Source: Acidobacteriaceae bacterium | Lineage (GTDB): Bacteria > Acidobacteriota > Terriglobia > Terriglobales > Acidobacteriaceae | DNA length: 42,398 nt | Assembly (NCBI GenBank): GCA_025357215.1 | Contig: JANXPR010000412.1 | Span: 1 to 42,398 of the forward strand | Reading direction: 5' to 3' | Shown: positions 15,818 through 22,720 of the stretch, in pieces | Layout: every line of letters begins with the position of its first letter | How positions within the stretch are numbered: the first letter of the stretch is position 1 | Program-made: the position numbers and the translations under genes | The notes under the pieces: generated by a model | What the model saw: the letters and a program-made list of their open reading frames with translations, nothing else | What the model was told of the DNA's origin: nothing | The model's database searches: none

Positions 15818-17536
15818 CTATTTCTGCGCTGTCGCCTTCGTCCCAATCGCTTCGCCAGAGAGCACCAGTTCCACGCGACGATTCGCCTGCCGGCCTTCCG
15901 GAGTGTCGTTCGTCGCTACCGGAGTGGTCTTGCCAAATCCGCGCGCGCCAATCGTGCCTTCCGCAATGCCTTGCTGGACGAGATAATTCCGTACCGCGCC
16001 GGCGCGACGCTCAGAGAGTGTCTGGTTGTAGTCGTCGCCGCCTACGCTGTCCGTGTGGCCTTCCACTTCCATATGCAGTCCGGGATGCGCCAGCACAATG
16101 CCGGAAATTTTTGCCAAACGTTCACGAGCTCCGGGCAAAAGCTCAAAGCTGCCGGTCTTAAACAGGACGTCCGACATGCTGGCGATCAATCCGCGGGCTG
16201 AGTCGCGCGTGGCCAGCACGGCGTTGAGTTGTTGCAGAAGCTGTGCGCGAAGATCGGTTTTTTCTTTTTCCGCTTGCGCCCGCAGACGGTCGGATTCCTC
16301 GGCGGACTTGCGCGCTTTGTCGGCTTCAATGGCGAGTTGTTGTTGCTGCGCCACGGCCTGGGCCTTGGCGGCTTCGGCTTCCTGGCGAGCCTGGTCGGCG
16401 TCCTGCTTCATGCGCATGGCTTCGGCGCGCGCCTGTTCGGCTTGCTGGCGGGCCTGGTCCGCCTGTTGGCGAGCGGTGTCGGCGTCAGCTTTTGCGCGTT
16501 CGGCATCCATGCGGCGCTGGGCTTCGGCTTGCTGCGCCAGCCGGGCTTGCGCTTCGCGTTCTTCGGCGGCACGTTTGTCGGCGGCGGCTTTGGTCTGGGC
16601 TTCTTCTTCCGCGCGCTGCTTTACGGACATTACTCGAGCTTCCTCGGCGGTGCTTACCGTTTCACGCGCCAGAGTTTCAATCGTGCCTTTATTCTGCTTG
16701 CGGACGTACGCTTCCTCCGCTGCCTTCAGCTGCGTATCGGCCTTCGTCAGAATGGACGACGCGTATTTATCCGCGGCGGCAATCCGTGCAATGCGGACTG
16801 CGTTGCGCGCTTCAAACAACGCGCGTGGCGTCTTCTTGTCGATGCCGAAGATCGCGTCCTGAATGTGCGTGTTCACCGAGGAGTACGTGCCGCGTCCCAG
16901 CAGCTCGTAGCGCGCTTCAATGTTTTCCTGGCGGCCGCCAGTCGGCACCACGTTTTCCAGTACCACCATGTTGCCCGGCTGGTTCACCGCAAAGTAAGGC
17001 TCGGCCGTAACGATCAGGCCAAAGGTCTGCATGTCCGTGATGGCTTTTACCTGCGCGTGATTGTGATCGTTCACCAGCTCGCCCAGGTTCACCGCGCGGC
17101 CTTCCGGCGAAACGGCCCACAGCACCAGCGTCAGGTATTCCAGGCCAAACTTGGTGGGATCGTCCAGATTTTCAAACTTGGCGTCAATTTCAATGCTGCT
17201 CTTCTTACCGGTCACGCGGGCTTCGCCCGTGGCGTTGGACATCAGGTCCGTGCCGTGAAAGTCCACTTTCAGCGTGTCCGTGCGCAGACGATAGTTGATG
17301 GCCTTGGTGGTGCGCGTCACCACGCCGGCTTGCTGGTTCCCGGACGCGCCCATTTGGTTCACCTGGACGCCATTATGTCCGCCGACGGCTGCGGCGCTCG
17401 TGGGGACGAGAAGTTGGAGCGTCATTACAAGCCCGCCAGCAAGCAATGAGACTGCGTTCAACGTGGCGCTCTTGGGCGCAGCGGTTCTCAAAGTAAGAGC
17501 GGCATTCGGCGCGATTCGAACCAGGTGATTCTTCAT
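15818..17536 (-). CDS. OmpA-family protein with long coiled coil
   Basis: A 572-residue envelope protein. The signal sequence has an unusually long n-region before LLAGGLVMTLQLLVPTSAAA. Residues about 60-250 form a domain I do not recognise. A coiled coil rich in Ala, Gln, Glu and Arg (about 265-440), built on repeats such as QADQARQQAEQARAEA, leads to a C-terminal OmpA peptidoglycan-binding domain (about 455-560: FELLPGARERL, VEGHTDSVGGDDYNQTLSERRA, GFGKTTPVATN, NRRVEL). The domain order suggests an anchor between membrane and cell wall. The ATG at 17536 is preceded by AAGGT; an in-frame extension of 13 codons upstream is less likely. It ends opposite the shared terminator at 15761-15787. 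Confidence 0.88.
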   Translation of the reverse strand: MKNHLVRIAPNAALTLRTAAPKSATLNAVSLLAGGLVMTLQLLVPTSAAAVGGHNGVQVNQMGASGNQQAGVVTRTTKAINYRLRTDTLKVDFHGTDLMSNATGEARVTGKKSSIEIDAKFENLDDPTKFGLEYLTLVLWAVSPEGRAVNLGELVNDHNHAQVKAITDMQTFGLIVTAEPYFAVNQPGNMVVLENVVPTGGRQENIEARYELLGRGTYSSVNTHIQDAIFGIDKKTPRALFEARNAVRIARIAAADKYASSILTKADTQLKAAEEAYVRKQNKGTIETLARETVSTAEEARVMSVKQRAEEEAQTKAAADKRAAEEREAQARLAQQAEAQRRMDAERAKADADTARQQADQARQQAEQARAEAMRMKQDADQARQEAEAAKAQAVAQQQQLAIEADKARKSAEESDRLRAQAEKEKTDLRAQLLQQLNAVLATRDSARGLIASMSDVLFKTGSFELLPGARERLAKISGIVLAHPGLHMEVEGHTDSVGGDDYNQTLSERRAGAVRNYLVQQGIAEGTIGARGFGKTTPVATNDTPEGRQANRRVELVLSGEAIGTKATAQK

Positions 17537-17689
17537 GGTGGTGTTACCTTCCCTATCGTTTATTGAGCTGCGCAACCCGCTCGGCGTTTCTCATCCTGCC
17601 GGACATACAAAACTGCGCTTGCGACAGCCCCTTTTGGTTATTGGCCAGAATTGGTGTCCTCTAACTCTAGGGGCACTCCGTGGCGATGA

Positions 17690-17745
17690 AAAGGAGTACT
17701 TAGTACAAGGGGTAAATGGTACTTTCGTACCGACTAAGAGTACGC
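17690..17745. repeat. ACTTAGT/GTAC-rich hairpin, dispersed element
   Basis: A nested structure: GGTAC-tttc-GTACC (17718-17731) inside ACTTAGT...ACTAAG arms, upstream of the OmpA-family gene. Related pieces (GTACTTAGTCCC, GACTTAGTACC, CTACTTAGTCCCC) occur near 35560-35680 and 36912-36945. It is probably a dispersed intergenic repeat; a leader RNA structure is possible. The rest of the 17537-17803 gap shows no gene. Confidence 0.4.
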
Positions 17746-17803
17746 GGCGTCGATGGTTAGTGCAATATCGTGCGCGAGTCCCCGCTTGGGACGAAACAAC
17801 CTT

Positions 17804-17891
17804 TAGCCCGGCACGTAAGTGCCGGGACAGAAAGCGAAAAGATTCTTTCCTCGCTGCCGCAGGCCAGAGCAGAGCCGCAGGCGGAGCGAGA
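17804..17891 (+). repeat. Structured repeat, left copy flanking the Vsr/HNH module
   Basis: Starts with TAGCCCGGCACGTAAGTGCCGGG, a perfect hairpin (CCCGGCAC-gtaa-GTGCCGGG, 17807-17826), and continues through a purine-rich stretch to a second GC-rich hairpin-like part (CCTCGC...GCCGCAGG...GGAGCGAG). The minus strand of 19781-19869 carries the same sequence order with few differences, so the two copies are inverted around the module. It ends ten bases before the Vsr stop codon. Confidence 0.75.
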
Positions 17892-17900
17892 GTCTAAAAG

Positions 17901-18299
17901 CTAGCGGTTCTCCTTCAATCTGTTTAGTGCGGCGAACAACGGGGCTTTGCGCTTTGAGATGCTACACTCCCGAATCCTGAAGACGCTCCACCCGAGCGCC
18001 CGAATTGCCCGGTTGTTTCGATTGTCTCTTTGCCTGTTTCGAGTCAGCTTGATTTTCCAATACTGTCGATTGTTTTTCGGTAGATGTCCATCGCCACAAT
18101 ACGGGCACCTATGCCAGAAGCACCCGTCAATGAACACGGCCGTTTTTATCTTTGGAAATGCAAAATCGGGTCGGCCGATATCCCATCCAAGGGTTCGGAT
18201 CTCGCGTAGACGTTTTTGCCAATCGTCTTGACGGGCGACGGCGCCCAATAGAAAGCGGGTCCGAAACCGCAAGGTTCGCCATTGCTTCACCTCTCCCAA
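17901..18299 (-). CDS. Very-short-patch-repair (Vsr)-like endonuclease
   Basis: Up to 132 residues. The Vsr/PD-(D/E)XK core is clear: GRPDFAFPKIKTAVFIDGCFWH with catalytic-type Asp45 and His63, zinc-type Cys (CFWHRCPYC), NRQYWKIKLTRNRQRDNRN, and LGWSVFRIRECSI. Vsr enzymes nick beside T:G mismatches arising from 5-methylcytosine, and some relatives sit in restriction systems or act as nickases. The N-terminal 40 residues are poorly conserved. The start is uncertain: TTG 18299 or GTG 18290. An ATG at 18284 has a better ribosome site (GAGAGG) but is in another frame, hinting at an N-terminal frameshift. No cytosine methyltransferase, the usual partner, is in the window. It is divergent from the XRE/HNH pair. 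Confidence 0.85.
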   Translation of the reverse strand: MGEVKQWRTLRFRTRFLLGAVARQDDWQKRLREIRTLGWDIGRPDFAFPKIKTAVFIDGCFWHRCPYCGDGHLPKNNRQYWKIKLTRNRQRDNRNNRAIRALGWSVFRIRECSISKRKAPLFAALNRLKENR

Positions 18300-18330
18300 G
18301 AGAGGATTCGACCAATACCCTGCGACTCTT

Positions 18331-18349
18331 ATGTTCTAGTTTAGAACAT
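18331..18349. promoter_or_regulatory. 19-bp interrupted palindrome, candidate XRE operator
   Basis: ATGTTCTA-gtt-TAGAACAT: perfect 8-bp arms with a 3-bp centre in the 82-bp region between the divergent Vsr and XRE genes. Its position suggests binding by the XRE protein, as controller proteins do in restriction systems, so both transcripts could be regulated together. Confidence 0.6.
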
Positions 18350-18381
18350 TTTCGATCTGTACAGGCATTACTCTCTCGGTT

Positions 18382-18630
18382 GTGATCAGGAGAGTTGCGC
18401 TGAAAAACATAGTAGGCAGGCGGGTGGCTGCGGCACGCCAACGCTCTGAACCAGCACTAACGCAAGATGCACTTTCAGGGAGGCTCGCCAAACTCGGGAT
18501 TCAGGTCGACCGAGCCGCAATTGCCAAAATAGAAAATGGCCACCGCCATGTACTCGACTACGAACTTAAGGCTCTCGCGAATGCCTTAGGCGTGGATGTC
18601 AGTTGGCTTCTTGGGGACAAAAAAGGTTGA
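18382..18630 (+). CDS. XRE-family HTH regulator
   Basis: A small (76-82 residue) single-domain DNA-binding protein: VGRRVAAARQRSEPALTQDALSGRL, helix-turn-helix around IQVDRAAIAKIENG, then LKALANALGVDVSWLLG. Homologues usually begin just before NIVGRRV. GTG 18382 gives 82 residues but has no ribosome site; AGGAGA at 18388-18393 is spaced for a start at CTG 18400 (LKNIVGRR), so a rare CTG start is possible. Its TGA overlaps the TTG start of the HNH gene (TTGA at 18627-18630), indicating translational coupling. By position and size it resembles controller proteins of restriction systems. The palindrome about 30-70 bp upstream is the likely operator. Confidence 0.85.
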   Translation: MIRRVALKNIVGRRVAAARQRSEPALTQDALSGRLAKLGIQVDRAAIAKIENGHRHVLDYELKALANALGVDVSWLLGDKKG

Positions 18631-19280
18631 AAGATCCAATTCTCAAGCTACGTTCGGCTACGCGGCGGGCCAAGTCGGACGTGGCGAACAAGTTGATCAG
18701 TATGTTTCTTCATGAACTGAGTCGAAAGATCAGCCAGAGCTGGTCAGTTAAAGTTGACGGAGAGGAATACGGCAACCTTGTCCGAAAGTGGTTCAATACC
18801 CAATGCCCATATTGCTGTTGCGATCTGACGAATACCGAATCCGTAATTGAACATCTCGACGGCATGAATCGATATCGGGTCGGCCTCCATGTACCTGGCA
18901 ATGTTTTGATGGCGTGCAGAAGATGCAACAGTGAGAAACGCCGTGACGACTCATTGAGAGTGCTGTTGCTTGCTCAATCTGGGTGGGAATCGTTCTTGTC
19001 TCACGACGGCACCCGTTGCGTCACTCTCTGCCGCACATGCCGGTATTGGAGGAGTATCTGGAACGATGATATCGAACGAAGACTGCGGCTGAACGAGAAC
19101 TTGCAGAGAATTCGTTCGTTTCGCAGCGGATTTCCGGAGCTTTTGCAGGTTCTCCCTTCCTTTACACAGACGCATCCAGAGTTGTTGGGCAAACTCTACT
19201 CCGATTGTCAAACTTTTGCTGAAATGGAAACCAAGTCCCTCTTGGAAAGAGTTGATTCAGGATCCAAGCCCCAATCTTAA
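18627..19280 (+). CDS. HNH endonuclease
   Basis: A 217-residue protein, TTG start at 18627 overlapping the stop of the XRE gene, with GGGGAC upstream. The HNH (beta-beta-alpha metal) nuclease motif is complete: CPYC (60-63), IEH with His76, GN (Asn91) and CRRCNSEKR (Cys96, Cys99, Asn100). A second cysteine cluster CVTLCRTC (130-137) follows GWESFLSHDG and may bind another zinc. The C-terminal 70 residues are helical and unknown. Base composition is visibly less GC-rich than in flanking genes, consistent with transfer. Coupled to an XRE regulator and next to a Vsr-like nuclease, it is a candidate restriction or anti-phage nuclease. No modification enzyme is present. Confidence 0.85.
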   Translation: MKDPILKLRSATRRAKSDVANKLISMFLHELSRKISQSWSVKVDGEEYGNLVRKWFNTQCPYCCCDLTNTESVIEHLDGMNRYRVGLHVPGNVLMACRRCNSEKRRDDSLRVLLLAQSGWESFLSHDGTRCVTLCRTCRYWRSIWNDDIERRLRLNENLQRIRSFRSGFPELLQVLPSFTQTHPELLGKLYSDCQTFAEMETKSLLERVDSGSKPQS

Positions 19281-19470
19281 ACTGGTTCATATCGTTGGCC
19301 AAGGAACGATCTGTCTTTTTAAATACAATAGCCCCCTTCCAGTTCAAAAACACGTAGTTTAGCTCACTGTCTATTGAATTATGTGCGCGCTAGCATGGGA
19401 TGAGGGTGGTCAGTAGTTATTTTTCATCGCTGGGTTGAACATAAACGGCGAGATCGAAGTGGATAGTGCT

Positions 19471-19758
19471 ATGACCGATCTAATTCCACCTGATGCCACA
19501 GCCGATGATAGTCCGACCAACGCTGAACGAGCGTCCTGGGCGGAAGTCGCTTTGCGGGCGTTTGGCCGTCGGACCGGAACTGTCGGAAAGAAGGTAGGAG
19601 ACGACGAGGCCCCCTATCTGATCATTACCGACCTGCTGGCGGACCTGGCGCACTGGTGTGACCGCAACGACGTTGATCTGCCGTCAGCGCTGGCGAGTGC
19701 GGCGCGGTATTACCAGGAAGAGACTGCCGGAGAAGGCAAACAGTTGGGTGGAACCTAA
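19471..19758 (+). CDS. Small conserved hypothetical protein
   Basis: A 95-residue acidic protein from ATG 19471 (an in-frame TTG at 19435 would add 12 residues). The C-terminal half, ITDLLADLAHWCDRNDVDLPSAL followed by AARYYQEET, resembles a type of short helical protein I associate with integrated plasmids and accessory regions, often annotated only as hypothetical. The N-terminus is Asp/Pro-rich and probably disordered. It lies 190 bp downstream of the HNH gene and ends 22 bp before the right flanking repeat, so it belongs to the bounded module. No catalytic residues are evident. A role with the nucleases is only inferred from position. Confidence 0.6.
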   Translation: MTDLIPPDATADDSPTNAERASWAEVALRAFGRRTGTVGKKVGDDEAPYLIITDLLADLAHWCDRNDVDLPSALASAARYYQEETAGEGKQLGGT

Positions 19759-19780
19759 AGGAATCCTTGTCTCCTCATTT

Positions 19781-19869
19781 TCCTAGCTCCGCCTTCGGCT
19801 GCGCGCGAGCCTGCGGCGCGAGGAAGATGTTTTTCTTCTCCCTTCTCCCGGCACTCACGTACCGGGCTA
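19781..19869 (-). repeat. Structured repeat, right copy flanking the Vsr/HNH module
   Basis: Read on the minus strand it begins TAGCCCGGTACGTGAGTGCCGGG and continues to GCGGAGCTAGGA, matching the left copy (17804-17891) in the same order with a few substitutions and one- to two-base gaps. The two copies are therefore inverted and enclose about 1.9 kb with the Vsr, XRE, HNH and small hypothetical genes. Confidence 0.75.
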
Positions 19870-19880
19870 CAGACTGTGGC

Positions 19881-20056
19881 GTCCCCATAGTGGGGACTGG
19901 CCAACCAACAGGGCCAAGGCTAACGCGCGGAGCCCACCACCCCTCGAAACGCGACTGTCATCCCAGATTACGCGTGAGCAGCATAATCCTGGAGGTATGG
20001 AACCACAAGATGTTGGGTTGGTCTAAGGTGAGGCAACCCTAGATTTTGTGGTGGGC
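19881..20056. repeat. Cluster of intergenic hairpins
   Basis: Three inverted pairs: GTCCCC-ata-GTGGGGAC near 19881-19897; GCCCACCAC (19932-19940) with GTGGTGGGC (20048-20056); and a nested stem ACCACAA (20002-20008)/TTGTGGT (20046-20052) with inner GGGTTG (20015-20020)/CAACCC (20034-20039). The AGCCCACCACCCCTCG start looks like a dispersed acidobacterial repeat. An RNA element cannot be excluded. Confidence 0.45.
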
Positions 20057-20087
20057 TATTATTCGCTGTACTATCGCCAGATTTCCA

Positions 20088-20116
20088 TTGACTTATCGGC
20101 CTGACAGTGATAACAT
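20088..20116 (+). promoter_or_regulatory. Sigma70-type promoter
   Basis: TTGACT (20088-20093), 17-bp spacer, TAACAT (20111-20116). It points at a small open frame with a good ribosome site starting at 20151. Confidence 0.55.
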
Positions 20117-20150
20117 AAGTCATTTAATTGCAATAGCTTAGGAGAGTTCC

Positions 20151-20291
20151 GTGTACTGCTGGCGGGGATACGGGGAGGGTGAGAAAATGGCTAGTTTTTG
20201 GGTCGAAATCGCTGGGATGAATCGGCTAAGTGCTTTAGATCTTGGGATGAAGGGGGAGGGGAGTAGATCTGGTGATCTGGTGATCTGGTGA
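20151..20291 (+). CDS. Possible 46-residue small protein
   Basis: GTG 20151 is preceded by AGGAGA at a good spacing and lies about 30 bp after a well-formed promoter start. It encodes 46 residues, Trp- and Gly-containing at the start (VYCWRGYGEGEKMASFW) and ending when the frame runs into GGTGATCT repeats. An internal ATG at 20187 also has GGAGGGTGAG upstream. No homology recognised. The sequence may be the truncated start of a larger gene disrupted by the repeat, or the signals may be fortuitous. Confidence 0.3.
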   Translation: MYCWRGYGEGEKMASFWVEIAGMNRLSALDLGMKGEGSRSGDLVIW

Positions 20292-20518
20292 TCGCCGTGA
20301 TCGTGTGATCGGAAGGCAGATTCCTCGCGCCGTTAATCGAGATCGCAGAACCAGGAAGCATACACAGCCGAGAGCGGCTGCGCTCCACAAATCGAGAAAC
20401 TCACGCCAAATTGGGATGCGGCGCGTAAGTCTTTTAGATCTTGGGATCAAGGAGGAGGGGGGCCGCGCAAAGCTCGGCATCGCCGGAATCGCCGTGATCG
20501 CCGTGATCGGGTGATCGG
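20214..20518. repeat. Degenerate duplicated block with GGTGATC runs
   Basis: Two copies about 200 bp apart: 20214-20312 and 20413-20518. Each starts GGGATG, has TTTAGATCTTGGGAT, a GGAGGGG run, and ends GATCGCCGTGATCG-T/G-GTGATCGG. The first contains a tandem GGTGATCT microsatellite. After the second, CTTACCGCAGAGGACGCAGACGG (20531-20553) resembles another dispersed acidobacterial repeat. Open frames crossing this region on either strand look repeat-derived. From 20560 to 21016 I see no convincing gene. Confidence 0.6.
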
Positions 20519-21016
20519 AGAACAAGAACCACTTACCGCAGAGGACGCAGACGGCGCGAAGGGGAAAGATAGCAGAGGAAAAAGACATCAGAGGAATCGA
20601 GGAGCGAATGAAGCAAATTGACGCGGTGGGAAAAGCGGGATCGACGGTCGTAGGCGCGAGAGGCATCGGTGAGAGAGCTTGCGTGCGTACCCCAAAGTCC
20701 AATACCCTCACCGTCCGTCCACCGTTGTCCCAACTCGCCTCTAAGTTTCCCCTCGGTAACGCGCACATTTTTGCACCAGAGGATATGCTTAGTTCAACCC
20801 TGAACGTTTGGATTCAGCGTGCAACGCCGGATCCAAGACCCCTCGATGTTCGAAATGGAGATCTTCAAAACGAAGACCTTCGACAAGCAAGTTCTCGCGA
20901 ACCCTCACTGGAACAAATTCGCCTTTATTGATTCGTGATATCTGAAATGGTCGTGAAGTTTTTTTGACTGTTTCGCTTGAACCACATTCGCCCGCGCGTG
21001 CGTAAGGAGTTCGTAC

Positions 21017-21706
21017 ATGAAGATTCTGCGGTTCGTCCTGCTGTCGGCAATTTTAGTTGTCGCTTCAAGTTTGTCTGGATTTGTGCAAAACGCCGTTGCG
21101 CAGAACCGGAGCCAGTCCGGCGCCCGCCCGGATCTGATGTCCGCCTTGTTGGAACTGGACCGCCAGGCTGCGGCCACCAACAGTGACATCAGCCATCTCC
21201 AAATCGACAAATGGAAAGGCGGCTGGAAGACCGGCTTTACCACCAGCAGTTCACACAAGAACCAAGCGTCGCAAACGGCGCAGTCCTTGCAGCGTAACCT
21301 GCATGGCGGATTGCCGGACCTGATTCGCGACGCGCTGAATTCCCGCGGCAACCTGTACACCACGTTCAAGGTTTATGAAGACGTGGGCCTGGTGTGCGAA
21401 GCGTTGGACGGACTGGCCACCACTGCCCATGAGTTCGGCAAGCAAGAGGAGTACGCGCCGCTGGCCACGGACTACAACAGCCTGATTCGTCTGCGCCACG
21501 TGCTCTCGACTTACATTCAGCAAAAAGCCGCGGCCGTGGATGGCGGCGGGTCGTCGTTTTCCAGCATGACGTCCAGCGCGTCGCCGGACGGCCTGGGCAT
21601 GCCCAAGAAAATCATTATTGATGATGGCTTGCCGGACAAGCCGACGAAGTCCGTGGCGGCCAAGAAGAAAAAGACTTCGACCATGCCGTTCAGTAACGGC
21701 CAGTAA
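21017..21706 (+). CDS. Exported protein of unknown function, paralog 1
   Basis: A 229-residue protein with a signal peptide (cleavage near AVA-Q). The mature part is helical: DLMSALLELDRQAAATNSDI, then the motif DKWKGGWKTGF and SSHKNQASQTAQSL, then a second helical block (YNSLIRLRHVLSTYIQQKA). A Ser/Gly-rich linker and a Lys-rich tail (AAKKKKTS) end the protein. The next gene encodes a clear paralog with the same motif, length and order. AAGGAG is seven bases before the ATG. I do not recognise a named family; the tail suggests contact with nucleic acid, lipid phosphate or cell wall, but this is a guess. Probably periplasmic. Confidence 0.8.
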   Translation: MKILRFVLLSAILVVASSLSGFVQNAVAQNRSQSGARPDLMSALLELDRQAAATNSDISHLQIDKWKGGWKTGFTTSSSHKNQASQTAQSLQRNLHGGLPDLIRDALNSRGNLYTTFKVYEDVGLVCEALDGLATTAHEFGKQEEYAPLATDYNSLIRLRHVLSTYIQQKAAAVDGGGSSFSSMTSSASPDGLGMPKKIIIDDGLPDKPTKSVAAKKKKTSTMPFSNGQ

Positions 21707-21828
21707 AGTTTTGCGGGAAGGTGGCCCGGGGGCTTCAGGTTTTGTTCTGAACGCCGCGCCGCTGAAAGGTGTCAACGCCATGGAAGTCTAACGTCTGAAA
21801 AAGAATTTACCCCCACAGGAGTGTGCCC

Positions 21829-22551
21829 ATGAAAAAGTTAACGGCTGCAGTCTTTGTCTTCTCTCTCGCTGCTCTCTCACTTCAGGCGAGCGGATTCGCT
21901 CAGTCTCACTTGCTGAAGTCCGACTCCAAGTCGCATGACACGGCTGCCGCAACAACAACGGCCGCGTCTCCGTCCACCGCGGCGCCGGCATCATCTTCTT
22001 CCACGTCAACATCCATCAAGCCCACGGACTTGAATTCCATGTTGACGGACGCGGACAGCGTGGTTGGCAGTACCAACACCGATCTCGCGAATCTGCGGAC
22101 AGACAAATGGGCCTCTGGATGGAAGACGGGCTTCATCAAGAAGAGTTCACACAAGCAGCAAGCCAGCCAGGTTGCCGATACGCTCAAGCTCCAGGCCGGC
22201 GCGTTGCCGGGCATGATCAGTGACGTGCGTTCGTCGCACGGCAGCGTGGGTGCAACATTCAAGCTGTACAACAATCTCACCATGGTCTGCGAGAACCTGG
22301 ATATCCTGGCGGAAGCCACGCAGAACTACGGCAAGAAAGACGACTACACCAAGCTCTCTACCGACTACACCAACCTGCTCCGCTTGCGCGCCAGCCTGTC
22401 CTCTTACGTCGAACAGCGTGCCGCACTTGTGGACCCGCGCGGCAACGTGTCTTCCTCCAGCACCGCTACCGCGAAGAAGGATGACACCACGGCGCCTAAA
22501 AAGCACATCGCCAAAAGTCGTAAAAAGCCGGCATCCGCTTCAGGCCAATAA
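21829..22551 (+). CDS. Exported protein of unknown function, paralog 2
   Basis: A 240-residue paralog of the preceding gene: a signal peptide, a Thr/Ser/Ala-rich disordered segment, a helical block with DKWASGWKTGF and SSHKQQASQVADTL, a second block YTNLLRLRASLSSYVEQRA, and a Lys-rich tail (KKHIAKSRKKPA). Start: ATG 21829 with AGGAG seven bases upstream, preferred over GTG 21823. The pair arose by tandem duplication and is separated by 122 bp. Conserved Trp residues and the spacing between the two helical blocks are retained, which argues that both copies are functional. A terminator follows at 22588. Role unknown. Confidence 0.8.
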   Translation: MKKLTAAVFVFSLAALSLQASGFAQSHLLKSDSKSHDTAAATTTAASPSTAAPASSSSTSTSIKPTDLNSMLTDADSVVGSTNTDLANLRTDKWASGWKTGFIKKSSHKQQASQVADTLKLQAGALPGMISDVRSSHGSVGATFKLYNNLTMVCENLDILAEATQNYGKKDDYTKLSTDYTNLLRLRASLSSYVEQRAALVDPRGNVSSSSTATAKKDDTTAPKKHIAKSRKKPASASGQ

Positions 22552-22587
22552 CGAGTTACCAACAAATTCGTGCCCGCCAAGGCAAAT

Positions 22588-22616
22588 CGGCTCCTGGCAA
22601 CGGGGGCCGTTTTTTT
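22588..22616 (+). terminator. Rho-independent terminator
   Basis: CGGCTCC (22588-22594) pairs with GGGGCCG (22603-22609) with one G-U pair, followed by seven T. It ends the transcript of the second exported paralog. Confidence 0.75.
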
Positions 22617-22720
22617 AGGCTATAAGTCCGTTGAACATTCTTGTGGTTTTGTTGTTGGCCTGCTCACCAGCGATAATGTTCTCCGTCAATACAACTGGAA
22701 AGGATTCCAAACTTACACCC

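Noticed and set aside
16229-17449. 406-codon plus-strand frame opposite the OmpA-family gene
   Set aside because: Mirror of the alanine/glutamine coiled-coil codons; no ribosome site or motif.
18331-18349. LexA box
   Set aside because: The GTTC-N7-GAAC spacing is suggestive, but I know of no basis to call it a LexA site in this phylum; operator for the adjacent XRE protein is simpler.
20271-20312. CRISPR-like array from the repeated GGTGATCT/GATCG units
   Set aside because: Units are 8-12 bp, adjacent without spacers; a degenerate microsatellite, not a CRISPR array.
20235-20768. 177-codon minus-strand frame through the repeat block
   Set aside because: Made of repeat translation (e.g. DHPITAITAIP); no ribosome site and no recognised domain.
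20608-20931. 107-codon plus-strand frame after the repeats
   Set aside because: No ribosome site, no signal or motif, and continues out of the repeat region; considered chance.
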